Source: an uncultured Bacteroidota bacterium (GTDB lineage Bacteria > Bacteroidota > Bacteroidia > NS11-12g > UBA955). From it: a stretch of 46,685 bases of DNA. Below, piece after piece: positions 36,466 to 45,281 of the stretch. The notes beneath the pieces are model-generated. The model saw only the letters and a program-made list of their open reading frames with translations. It searched no databases and had not been told where the DNA came from. The stretch lies in assembly GCA_937867025.1 (NCBI GenBank), contig CALMKH010000138.1:1-46685 (forward strand), written 5' to 3'. The translations under genes were made by a program, and so were the position numbers. Numbering within the stretch: the first letter of the stretch is position 1; every line of letters begins with the position of its first letter.

Positions 36466-38358
36466 TCAGTAAGCCCTGGCATTATTATTCTCCATGTAAT
36501 AGATGAACGCCCTGTTGGTGATCTTTACGCCGCCCGGTGTAGGGAAATTTCCTGTAAAATACCAGTCACCCGAATGACCGGGACAAGCCATATGCAGGTT
36601 TTCCACGGTCTGGAAAATGATCTCAACTTCAGGCTCGAAATTATCCGGCGTCACGATCTCCGCAATCTTTTTCGATATCTGTTCCTGAGAGAACAATTTA
36701 TAAAGGGCAATAACATGGTTTTCCATGTCCTCCACCGGTTTCTGCATTTCCGCCTTGCACAGCTGGTAGGTTTCAGCCAGCTTGTATTCCATATTGTTTT
36801 CCTTCAGCAGTGCCAGCAAAGCCCTGAAAGCCACAAAATCCTTTAACCTGCTCATGTCTATGCCGTAACAATCGGGGAATAATATCTGGGGAGCGCTGGA
36901 AACCACAATGATCTTTTTAGGCTGAAGACGGCCAAGTATCTTTAGAATACTGGTTTTCAGTGTCGTGCCCCGGACGATCGAATCGTCAATAATTACCAGC
37001 GTGTCCTTTTTAGGCTCTATAACACCGTAGGTGACATCGTAGGCATGCCCCACAATATCTTCTCGATCGTTATCATTGGTGATAAAAGTGCGCATTTTAG
37101 CGTCCTTTATAAGTATCTTTTCACGGCGAATCCTGTAAGTTAGTATCTCCTGGATGCGCTCAGGTGTCAGTGTGCTTTTTTCTGCCATCAACACTTCTGA
37201 ACGCCTTATCTTAAGCCAGTCGTTTATGCCGTCTACCATGCCATAGAAAGCTGTTGCAGCAGTATTTGGGATATAGGCGAACACTGCATTTTCAATGTCA
37301 TAGTTCAGTGATTCTATCACTTTCGGTGCCAGAAGTTTCCCGAGATTTTTCCTTTCGGTATAAATATCGGCGTCATTTCCACGTGAAAAGTATATTCTCT
37401 CAAATGAGCATGATCGTTTTTCCCTCTGCTCCAGTATCCTTGTCTCCTTGTATTTTCCATCCTTGTTGATGATGAGGGCGCAGCCTGGGGTAATCTCCCT
37501 GATATTCTGGAAGGGAATATTAAATGTAGTGCAGATGGCCGAACGTTCGCTTGCCACAACCAGGATTTCGTCGTTCGCGTACCAGAACGATGGCCTTATG
37601 CCACTCGGATCGCGTATGATGAAAGAAGCCCCGTGGCCTATCATTCCCACCATGTTGAACCCGCCGTCGGCCCGCTTGAATGCATTTTTCAATATGTTCT
37701 CAACGGACAGCGATTCTTTTATTTTTTCCGATATTTCAAAATTTGAAAAACCCTGTTGCTTGTATATCTTGAACAGCCTCTCGTTCTCTTCGTCAAGGAA
37801 GTGACCGATCTTCTCGAGCATAGTCACATTATCGCTTATTTCCTTTGGCTGCTGGCCAAGTTCAATCAGTTGGGCGAACAATTCATCGACATTGGTAAGG
37901 TTGTAATTTCCTGCCAGTACAAGGTTGCGGCACATCCAGTTGTTCTGGCGCAGGAAAGGGTGGATGTTTTCCATTCCGTTCCCTCCGTGAGTGCCATATC
38001 GCAGGTGCCCGAGCAACAATTCTCCGGCATAGGGAAAATGCTCCTTCAGGTAGAGCGAGTTCTTGAAATTCTCAGGATCCAGTTCCTGCAATGATTTATT
38101 GACATCCTCAAATATATCGGCTATGGCATTCCTCGAATTGGATCGTTTCCTGGCAAGATAGCGATGCCCGAACTGAGGATCGAGTTTAATGACCCCGATG
38201 CCTGCCCCATCCTGCCCCCTGTTGATCTGCTTGGCCATAAGAAGCTGAAGTTTTTTAAGGCCATACAAGGGAGATCCGTATTTTTCGGTATAATATTCAA
38301 GGGGTTTTAAAAGCCTTATGAATGCGACACCGCACTCGTGCTTTATAGCATCACTCAT
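36466..38358 (-). CDS. purF: Amidophosphoribosyltransferase (PurF-like)
   Basis: 630 aa; HECGVAFIRL N-terminal Cys, NRGQDGAGIGV, GHLRYGTHGGNG, PRPP loop LVIIDDSIVRGTT. Confidence 0.9.
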   Translation of the reverse strand: MSDAIKHECGVAFIRLLKPLEYYTEKYGSPLYGLKKLQLLMAKQINRGQDGAGIGVIKLDPQFGHRYLARKRSNSRNAIADIFEDVNKSLQELDPENFKNSLYLKEHFPYAGELLLGHLRYGTHGGNGMENIHPFLRQNNWMCRNLVLAGNYNLTNVDELFAQLIELGQQPKEISDNVTMLEKIGHFLDEENERLFKIYKQQGFSNFEISEKIKESLSVENILKNAFKRADGGFNMVGMIGHGASFIIRDPSGIRPSFWYANDEILVVASERSAICTTFNIPFQNIREITPGCALIINKDGKYKETRILEQREKRSCSFERIYFSRGNDADIYTERKNLGKLLAPKVIESLNYDIENAVFAYIPNTAATAFYGMVDGINDWLKIRRSEVLMAEKSTLTPERIQEILTYRIRREKILIKDAKMRTFITNDNDREDIVGHAYDVTYGVIEPKKDTLVIIDDSIVRGTTLKTSILKILGRLQPKKIIVVSSAPQILFPDCYGIDMSRLKDFVAFRALLALLKENNMEYKLAETYQLCKAEMQKPVEDMENHVIALYKLFSQEQISKKIAEIVTPDNFEPEVEIIFQTVENLHMACPGHSGDWYFTGNFPTPGGVKITNRAFIYYMENNNARAY

Positions 38359-38374
38359 TGTTGTATTGGGACAG

Positions 38375-38382
38375 CAAAGTTA
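38375..38382 (-). promoter_or_regulatory. Putative -7 element TAACTTTG upstream of purF-like gene
   Basis: Plus-strand caaagtta, 16 nt upstream of the ATG at 38358. Confidence 0.5.
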
Positions 38383-38538
38383 CGGAAAATATTGCGAATT
38401 ACCCTACGGGAAAACTGCCTTGGAAAGATTTACTTTCAATACTTGGAGCTGACAATCAACGTATTGTGTAAAACCGGTAATCGCTTTATAAATTCTATTG
38501 ATATAGCCGACCCCGGAAACAAGAATAAAATGACTTGT

Positions 38539-38841
38539 TCAGCGGCTGATATTCAACTTATGCAGCAATTCCGTCGACATCTCGGTGTCATACATGCCGT
38601 AGCCGGTTACCAATACCCCCTTTATGCCGGTTGCCGACTCAATCCCATAAACGGTAGCCTCGTCCGCAGGATCGGTATTGCCCTCATAGCGGTAAATCTC
38701 CGTCACTTCAAAATCCTCGGGATGAAACTTTCCCGAATGGCAAACAATGCAATTCTCTTCCAGGTTAAAATCGATCGTATATCCTTTTTGTCGCAGATCT
38801 GTCAGAGCCTCGGAAACAGTGGAATAATAAACGTGTTGCAT
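38539..38841 (-). CDS. Small uncharacterised protein (family often labelled phosphoribosylpyrophosphate synthetase, probably wrongly)
   Basis: About 100 aa MQHVYYSTVSEALTDLRQKGYTIDFNLEENCIVCHSGKFHPEDFEVTEIYRYEGNTDPADEATVYGIES...; no PRPP synthase motifs. Confidence 0.7.
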   Translation of the reverse strand: MQHVYYSTVSEALTDLRQKGYTIDFNLEENCIVCHSGKFHPEDFEVTEIYRYEGNTDPADEATVYGIESATGIKGVLVTGYGMYDTEMSTELLHKLNISR

Positions 38842-38848
38842 AAGTGTG

Positions 38849-39352
38849 CTATTTGACGACAATATGAATCTGCTTACTCATTGCCGGACCATAAGACATG
38901 TGCAATCCGTTGGCAAACTGCAATGTCAGGGTGTGTTTGCCCGGCGTAAGCATAGGATATTTTTCAATACTCAACGTATCGAGCAGCTGCCCCTTTCCGA
39001 AATGATGGTAATTCGGGTCTTCCATCGGCACCATGGTGCCTGCTTTCACAGGTTCCCTGTCTACCAGCAAATGATGATGTCCCCTGTTAGGCTCCTTAGG
39101 CATCTGCGCAGGTTCCACCTCCATTCCTTCAACCCCGAATTTGACAACATAGGGCAACTTGATTTCCTGGCCGTCAATCAGGTTGGGAAAAAACACCTTC
39201 TGACCAGCCAGTATAGCCGTGGTATCTTTTTTTTCAGCTGTTTCATCATGTTTGTGCTGTTCGGTGGGGACATTTGTCGTATCGGCCGGAGCGGAACTGT
39301 TATTGCAGGCTGCCATGATAGCGACTGCTGTGATGTATAGTATTCTTTTCAT
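38849..39352 (-). CDS. DUF4399-like lipoprotein
   Basis: 167 aa; lipobox IMAACNNSSA; FGVEGMEVEPAQ, NRGHHHLLVD, YHHFGKGQ, LTPGKHTLTLQFANGLHMSYGP. Confidence 0.82.
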   Translation of the reverse strand: MKRILYITAVAIMAACNNSSAPADTTNVPTEQHKHDETAEKKDTTAILAGQKVFFPNLIDGQEIKLPYVVKFGVEGMEVEPAQMPKEPNRGHHHLLVDREPVKAGTMVPMEDPNYHHFGKGQLLDTLSIEKYPMLTPGKHTLTLQFANGLHMSYGPAMSKQIHIVVK

Positions 39353-39371
39353 AACAAAGTGGATTACAGGG

Positions 39372-39379
39372 CAAATATA
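39372..39379 (-). promoter_or_regulatory. Putative -7 element TATATTTG upstream of DUF4399-like gene
   Basis: Plus-strand caaatata; 19 nt upstream of the ATG at 39352. Confidence 0.5.
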
Positions 39380-39462
39380 GAAGCCCCGGGCATAGTATCC
39401 AATAGTTTTTTAATTATAGGCATATAGCCCGCCTCTTTTAACAAGCAGGCTGCCGGCCAACA

Positions 39463-40155
39463 TTACTTCATTTCCACCTTCAGCCTCTGTACCAATACCG
39501 GCAATGCGTTGGCGGCCGTGTCTTTCAGCAGTTCAAGGTTCTTCACCCTGATGTCTTCGTGCCTGTTCGGGTCAATAAGGAATATTTTGCAATGCGGCGG
39601 CGCATAATACATCAGGCCCGCTGCGGGATATACCTCAAGGGAAGTTCCTACGATAATAAGAATATCCGCTTTTGCCACATGCATGGCCGCATCTTCAATC
39701 AGCGGCACCGCTTCGCCAAACCAAACGATATGCGGTCTGAGCAATGTGCCTTTGGGGCATTTGTCGCCATAGGCCATGGATGTATACCCCACATGGTAAA
39801 CATCCTCTTCATACTGGCAACTGCGAAGCTTGGTCAGTTCCCCATGCAAATGAATAATGGATGCTGAACCCGCCCTTTCATGCAGATCGTCTACATTCTG
39901 CGTAATGATCACCGTGTCAAAAGCATCTTCGAGTTCTTTCAGGGCTATATGACCGGCATTTGGTGACACCTCGGCCAACTGCAGTCTTCTCTGGTTGTAG
40001 AATTCGGTCACCAGCAAGGGGTTCCTCGCCCAGCCTTCAGGGCTTGCCACATCCATGACGTTATGACCTTCCCAAAGCCCTCCGGCATCCCTGAAAGTCC
40101 TGATCCCGCTTTCAGCGCTCATCCCTGCTCCTGAAAGAACCACTACCTTTTTCAT
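39463..40155 (-). CDS. cobB: Sir2 family NAD-dependent deacylase
   Basis: VLSGAGMSAESGIRTFRDAGGLWEGH, ITQNVDDLHERAGS, HLHGEL, LRPHIVWFGEAVP, IVGTSLEVYPAAGL. Confidence 0.93.
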   Translation of the reverse strand: MKKVVVLSGAGMSAESGIRTFRDAGGLWEGHNVMDVASPEGWARNPLLVTEFYNQRRLQLAEVSPNAGHIALKELEDAFDTVIITQNVDDLHERAGSASIIHLHGELTKLRSCQYEEDVYHVGYTSMAYGDKCPKGTLLRPHIVWFGEAVPLIEDAAMHVAKADILIIVGTSLEVYPAAGLMYYAPPHCKIFLIDPNRHEDIRVKNLELLKDTAANALPVLVQRLKVEMK

Positions 40156-41174
40156 TTTCTTTTTAACTGGCTGTAATGCCTGACCTTCCTGATAAAATGC
40201 TGCCAGACTATGCTGCCCCTGAACACTTCCGGGTTAAAATACGCTATGTTGTTTTTAAGGACCTGCCGTTTTTTCCGCCAGTGCTTATAATGTAAGAGGA
40301 AATGTTTATGAGCCGAGGCAATAGCCTTGAAATCACCGAATTTCCCCTGCAACAGGAACCTGTAAGCTGCTATATGGTCGAATAGAAGCCTGGCCAGGAT
40401 AACCCTTGCGATTTTATTCGAAGGCAGGTTTTTCAGAAGCAATATCAGGCCGTTTCTGAAATTGTAATATGTCTTTCTTGGATTGGATTTCTGAAGGGTG
40501 CCTCCCCCGACGTGATATACCACACTTTCAGGGCATGTCCATACCTCATATCCGGCATTCTGGATGCGCCAGCACAGGTCTATTTCTTCCATATGGGCGA
40601 AGAAATCATCGTCGAGCCCTCCAACGGCATGATAAACTTCAGCCTTGATAAAAAGGGCAGCACCGCTCGCCCAGAACACCCTGCAATGGTCGTCATACTG
40701 ACCTTTGTCCTTTTCAAGGCTTTCAAAAATGCGTCCCCTGCAGAACGGAAAACCGTATTTGTCGATAAACCCGCCGCTGGCTCCTGCATATTCAAAACTC
40801 TCCCTGTCATGGTAAGCCAGCAGTTTGGGCTGCACGGCAGCAATCAGGGGATTATTATTGACCAGCTTCAACATAGGCTGCAGCCAGTTCCTGCCAACCT
40901 CAACATCGCTGTTCAGCAAAACATAATACTCTGCATCCACCTGTGACAAGGCCCGGTTATAACCTCCCGTGAAACCATAATTTTTTTCCAGTTCAATGAT
41001 CCGGACCTGCGGATAATATTGCCTCATAAAGCCCACCGAATCATCCGTCGAGGCATTGTCAGCAACCACAACCTCTACGCCATCGCCGGCATTTGAACAA
41101 ACAGAGGGCAGGAATTTTTCCAGGTATTGCCTGGTGTTATAATTGAGAATGACAACAGCTATCCTGGCGCTCAT
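40152..41174 (-). CDS. Glycosyltransferase family 2
   Basis: IAVVILNYNTRQYLEKFLPSV, VVADNASTDDSV, YYVLLNSDVEVGRNWLQPML, FFAHMEEIDLCWRIQNAGYEVW. Confidence 0.93.
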   Translation of the reverse strand: MSARIAVVILNYNTRQYLEKFLPSVCSNAGDGVEVVVADNASTDDSVGFMRQYYPQVRIIELEKNYGFTGGYNRALSQVDAEYYVLLNSDVEVGRNWLQPMLKLVNNNPLIAAVQPKLLAYHDRESFEYAGASGGFIDKYGFPFCRGRIFESLEKDKGQYDDHCRVFWASGAALFIKAEVYHAVGGLDDDFFAHMEEIDLCWRIQNAGYEVWTCPESVVYHVGGGTLQKSNPRKTYYNFRNGLILLLKNLPSNKIARVILARLLFDHIAAYRFLLQGKFGDFKAIASAHKHFLLHYKHWRKKRQVLKNNIAYFNPEVFRGSIVWQHFIRKVRHYSQLKRK

Positions 41175-41563
41175 GAATGATTGTCGGGCGTTAAGGTGTC
41201 GGTCGGTTCGAAAGGCACGAATACGAACTGTGCCCCATGTTCAGTTACCAGGAATATGCAGCAGTATTTTTCAGGATCCTTGTAAGCGGCTTTGAATTTT
41301 GCCACATGCTTCGGCAACACTACTTTTCTTTCCACGAGCTCTTCGAGGGTACTGCCCTGGAAAGTAAAGTTGCTGCCGATCTCTTCCCTGTCAATAATCA
41401 CCTCGCCAAGCTTCACTTCGGCCTGGTGAGCCACAAATACAGGAAATTGACTGTAACCTCCCCTGATCACGTCCTCGCTCACCTCCTTAATTGAATCTTT
41501 AAAAAGATTCAGGTCGAGCCTGAGACTTCCAAGGTAAGCCTTCAGCAGTTCTTCGGTCATCAT
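41171..41563 (-). CDS. Uncharacterised protein coupled to GT2
   Basis: About 130 aa MMTEELLKAYLGSLRLDLNLFKDSIKEVSEDVIRGGYSQFPVFVAHQ...; ATGA overlap with GT2 start. Confidence 0.75.
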   Translation of the reverse strand: MMTEELLKAYLGSLRLDLNLFKDSIKEVSEDVIRGGYSQFPVFVAHQAEVKLGEVIIDREEIGSNFTFQGSTLEELVERKVVLPKHVAKFKAAYKDPEKYCCIFLVTEHGAQFVFVPFEPTDTLTPDNHS

Positions 41564-41572
41564 ACAATGGCG

Positions 41573-41580
41573 CAAATTTA
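41573..41580 (-). promoter_or_regulatory. Putative -7 element TAAATTTG, 9 nt before ATG
   Basis: Plus-strand caaattta; would drive the gene starting at 41563; overlaps the ORF-track start at 41575. Confidence 0.5.
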
Positions 41581-41654
41581 AGATATTCGTTCATATCATA
41601 AAACCTGTTCTTTTTAAGAACAGGTGAACATTTCAGCTTTTTAACCTGCCTGTC

Positions 41655-43235
41655 CTAGCGCATGGGCAGGAATACCTTGAAAACCGATCCTTTTCCCGGT
41701 TCACTTTCAGCCTCTATTCTCCCGCCCATTGCCTCCGCCTGGTTTTTGCATACGAATAAGCCCAGACCTTTTGTGTGGTTCCCGTTATGAAAAGTCTTAT
41801 ACATGCCGAATATCTTGTCACCCACCTTGTTCATATCCATCCCTGTGCCGTTGTCCTCAACACAGAGGCATACCATGTCATCCGGCAAACGTTCGGCATA
41901 CAGCCGTATGTCAGGATCGCGTGAAACACATCTGAATTGAATGGCGTTCGTGATCAGCTGCAACACAATGCTTTCAAGATACCCCGGGATAACATTCAGT
42001 ATGATATCGGAGGGAACCTGGTTTATTACCAGGCTGTTTTCCTTTATGATCTGAGAGTACAACGCCGTTATGATCTTTTCTATTTCCTGATGAAGCCTTA
42101 CGGGTACTCTTTGTTTCTGTTCGTTTTGCATGGTTACAATATCATTCAGATCGGATATGGTTTGTTCCAGTTTGACAATGCTCTTCTTAAGCATGGTATT
42201 CAGCTCGGCCTTTTCCTGTTTATCCCCTGCTTCTTCCATACAGTCTACCAACGCATTGATATTGGCACTTTGCGAACGTATATTGTGAGAGACGATATAG
42301 GCAAAATTCCTCAGCCGGGCATGCTGGCTTGTAGTTACCTCCACAAGTTTTTTCAATTCATTTTCATCTTTTTTTCTTTCCGTCATATCCTGCATAATTC
42401 CTATCAGCCTTATGCCCTCGCCTTTTTCATTGAGCACCATGAAGGCCCTGTCAAGGATAAATTTGTAGGATTTATCCGCGCACAGGAAACGGTATTCCAT
42501 TTCCACCTGCGTGATCCTGTTGCTGAAAACATCCTGTAACTGCCGGGATACCCTGTCTATATCATCAGGATGGATGTGCGACTGCCACCAGTTGATAATA
42601 TTGTCAACTTCGGTGCAGGTATAGCCGAACATTGTATAAATGCGGTCGTTGTAATACATCCTGTCTTTAAGTATGTCCCACTCCCAGATCGTGTCGCTGG
42701 TAGCGTTCGACAGGATGTTGTAACATTCCCTGGCTATTCTTGAATGCTCATTCGCCAGTTTTTTCTGGGTAATATCAATTCCGCTCGCCCTGACACCGAT
42801 CCTGACGCCATTATGATCATAAACCTGCTTCCAACCGACCGACACCCAGGGTACCGTGCCGTTTTTGTGATTGCACCTGAATTCAAGATTCTCGCCCTCT
42901 GTACACTTTGTCAGGGCCTCGTGCAGGATTTGACTGACTCTGGGTAAATCATCCTTATACACAACAATTTTAAGTATATCAGGTGTATTCAATATCTCAT
43001 CATCCGTATAACCTATGATCTTATGCATGCCAGGCACTGTCCATATCGGCCTGCCCTCCATATTGAAAATGGTATCCCATATATCTATAATAGGCTTCAT
43101 TGGATTCACAGGCAGAATATGCTCTATGCCATGAGAAGGGTTTGCTTTGCCTTTATTGTGCATCCCAGGTACACGGCTCCGGGGTTTTACAAGCTCCACT
43201 TCAGACTGTTTATTAAAATTAACCTCTAACTTCAT
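41655..43235 (-). CDS. Multi-PAS sensor histidine kinase
   Basis: Repeated PAS/PAC segments (TVPWVSVGWKQVYDHNGVRIGVRASGIDITQKK; IRLIGIMQDMTERKKDE), H-box-like AYIVSHNIRSQSANI, HATPase LITNAIQF, VEDNGTGMD, GLGLFVCKNQAEAMGG. ATG at 43235 preferred. Confidence 0.9.
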   Translation of the reverse strand: MKLEVNFNKQSEVELVKPRSRVPGMHNKGKANPSHGIEHILPVNPMKPIIDIWDTIFNMEGRPIWTVPGMHKIIGYTDDEILNTPDILKIVVYKDDLPRVSQILHEALTKCTEGENLEFRCNHKNGTVPWVSVGWKQVYDHNGVRIGVRASGIDITQKKLANEHSRIARECYNILSNATSDTIWEWDILKDRMYYNDRIYTMFGYTCTEVDNIINWWQSHIHPDDIDRVSRQLQDVFSNRITQVEMEYRFLCADKSYKFILDRAFMVLNEKGEGIRLIGIMQDMTERKKDENELKKLVEVTTSQHARLRNFAYIVSHNIRSQSANINALVDCMEEAGDKQEKAELNTMLKKSIVKLEQTISDLNDIVTMQNEQKQRVPVRLHQEIEKIITALYSQIIKENSLVINQVPSDIILNVIPGYLESIVLQLITNAIQFRCVSRDPDIRLYAERLPDDMVCLCVEDNGTGMDMNKVGDKIFGMYKTFHNGNHTKGLGLFVCKNQAEAMGGRIEAESEPGKGSVFKVFLPMR

Positions 43236-43980
43236 GATCCGTACTTTTAATGTCACTGTTAAACCGGATTGGTAAACTGCGTCTTTTCCTTCCGCTTTAT
43301 ACGTAAATATACCGAACCCGAACAGGTTGGTATAAATAAGAGAATGATTGTCGAAGGCATAAGCCAATTTTCCATTTCTGATTATTTTTTTACAAAGTTA
43401 TTTACGGCTTTGAACTTAGCCTCTCGGCTATTTAGCGTATTTTTACTGATGAAAAAGCGTATTTATTCTCCATTAACTGACCATGGAGGCACAATGTCTT
43501 CATGACCCACGTTTCATGAAGGAATTATCAGTTGAAAAAGTTAAAAATATATGCGTTTTTTTTTATTGTAGTGGTTAAGGGCTTACGTAAAGTCTCCGGG
43601 TAATCAAAGGTTGGCAAAAAGGGCCAATCAACCTAAATAAATACAAACTAATCCAACCATAGGTGACACTAACTGCTTTCCCCTGATTATCCCAGAACTT
43701 TACACCTCACTGCTTATGCAAGTACATGAACACTCATATAGCCAAAAAACCATTGACTATTTAACAACAAAACAACATGAACCAATCAAAAGCTCCGTCA
43801 GGAATACGATGACATGCAAACCCACTATTTTAAAGAACTTTATTCATGCCCCGCAGGCAAAATAAGAATTTATTTATCTTATGCTTTTCCGATCACCTGT
43901 TTCAGTAATCATCGAACACATTAGCGATAATAGAAACTCTAACTCCCTGAACCAACTTTTTAAACAATTTTTCTTTAAAA

Positions 43981-44018
43981 TTTTAATCATTTGAATGACA
44001 AATAATTACTGATTAAAA
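43981..44018. repeat. Inverted repeat TTTTAATCA-N20-TGATTAAAA in intergenic region
   Basis: Perfect 9-bp arms at 43981-43989 and 44010-44018. Confidence 0.5.
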
Positions 44019-44174
44019 ATATATCAAAATCGTAGAAATACCTAGGTGTTTAATGTTACAAAGAAAAAATTGTCATCCGCTAAAAATGGTAGGAGAGATT
44101 CTTGAAAAGTCGAAATCCATGACAAAAACCAAAAAAAATTTCGCCGCATACATCATTTTTCAGGTACATGCTTT

Positions 44175-44200
44175 TGACGTTTTTTGTCAGTAAAACGTCA
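44175..44200. repeat. Inverted repeat/hairpin TGACGTTTT-N8-AAAACGTCA in intergenic region
   Basis: Perfect 9-bp arms at 44175-44183 and 44192-44200. Confidence 0.6.
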
Positions 44201-44448
44201 TTTATTTTATCCCCGGCTTGCGTTACTTTCCGGGTAAATCATGCCCGAAAGCCCGCAATTAGTGGGGATAATGGTTCATCCGGACAATATCCTGGAGGTA
44301 TCCAGCTGGAAAAACCAAGGCAATAAAACCTTCGGGCGGCTCGTTTAACAGGTAAATCGCCCTGCGATCCGTTCATTGAAAATAATTTTCAACTGTATCA
44401 TATTTACTTTAAATCAATAATGTGTATTAACCCAAAAAAGGAAAAATT

Positions 44449-45258
44449 ATGGACAACCGGGAACAATTCGTTGTACAATCCATGGATGAGATTGTATTCG
44501 ACAAGAGAAACAAAAGTTACGGCGCTTATGCATTACGCCGTTCGTATCACAAACACCTGCTTAAGGCCATTGTCATATGCTTCGGCATGTTTTCATTCGG
44601 CCTCTACACGCCAAAAATGGCAAATGCCCTGGGATTACTGAGCAAAGAGGACAGCGGTATGGAAAAAACCGTTATCATCGACCTGAAGACAATAGAAGAT
44701 TTACCTGAAAAATTCGAGAAGGAAATTGAAAAGGTGGAGCGAAAGATCGAAGACAATCAGCAAAAATTCAAGGAACTGATTGCTGCAGATAAAGATGACA
44801 GGATGGATCCGAACATCCAAAATGACAAGCTTGACAATATTGGCGCGACAACCGTTGTAAACAAGGATACCACGCATGCAGTCGTTATATATAAGGAACC
44901 CGAAGAAGCGATTAAAATTGTGGAGACCAAACCCTTTGTGGAGGTTGACCAGAAAGCCCAGTTCATCGGAGGCATTGATGCGTTTCAGAAATTTCTTGAA
45001 ACTACGCTCATATATCCTAAAATGCCCCTCGAGGACGGAATTGAAGGTACTGCTTTCGTTACTTTTGTAGTGTCTCTGGATGGAAAAGTTACCGATGTGA
45101 AAATCTCGGGCACTTCAGGCAACACCGCTCTTGACGAAGAGGCCAGGCGCGTGATAAAAAGAGCTTCCGGTATGTTCAGGCCGGGAAAAGTAAAAGGCGA
45201 GGAAGTAATTTCATATTGTTCAATTCCCATCGAATTTGTAGTCGAAACGGATGATTGA
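44449..45258 (+). CDS. Energy transducer TonB-like protein with charged helical linker
   Basis: FDKRNKSYGAYALRRSYHKHLLKAI; C-terminal TonB domain (YPKMPLEDGIEGTAFVTFVVSLDGKVTDVKISGTSGNTALDEEARRVIK). Confidence 0.88.
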   Translation: MDNREQFVVQSMDEIVFDKRNKSYGAYALRRSYHKHLLKAIVICFGMFSFGLYTPKMANALGLLSKEDSGMEKTVIIDLKTIEDLPEKFEKEIEKVERKIEDNQQKFKELIAADKDDRMDPNIQNDKLDNIGATTVVNKDTTHAVVIYKEPEEAIKIVETKPFVEVDQKAQFIGGIDAFQKFLETTLIYPKMPLEDGIEGTAFVTFVVSLDGKVTDVKISGTSGNTALDEEARRVIKRASGMFRPGKVKGEEVISYCSIPIEFVVETDD

Positions 45259-45281
45259 TCCGGCTCCGGAGCCCGCCCGGT

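Noticed and set aside
41937-42539. 200-aa plus-strand ORF
   Set aside because: Antisense to the histidine kinase, no motif support.
43269-43505. 78-aa plus-strand ORF at the edge of the intergenic region
   Set aside because: Overlaps the upstream region of the kinase gene, no recognisable features and no clear promoter; probably chance.
43605-43635. Imperfect hairpin AGGTTGGC...GCCAATCAACCT
   Set aside because: Needs a multi-nt bulge and lacks a T tract; too weak to call a terminator.
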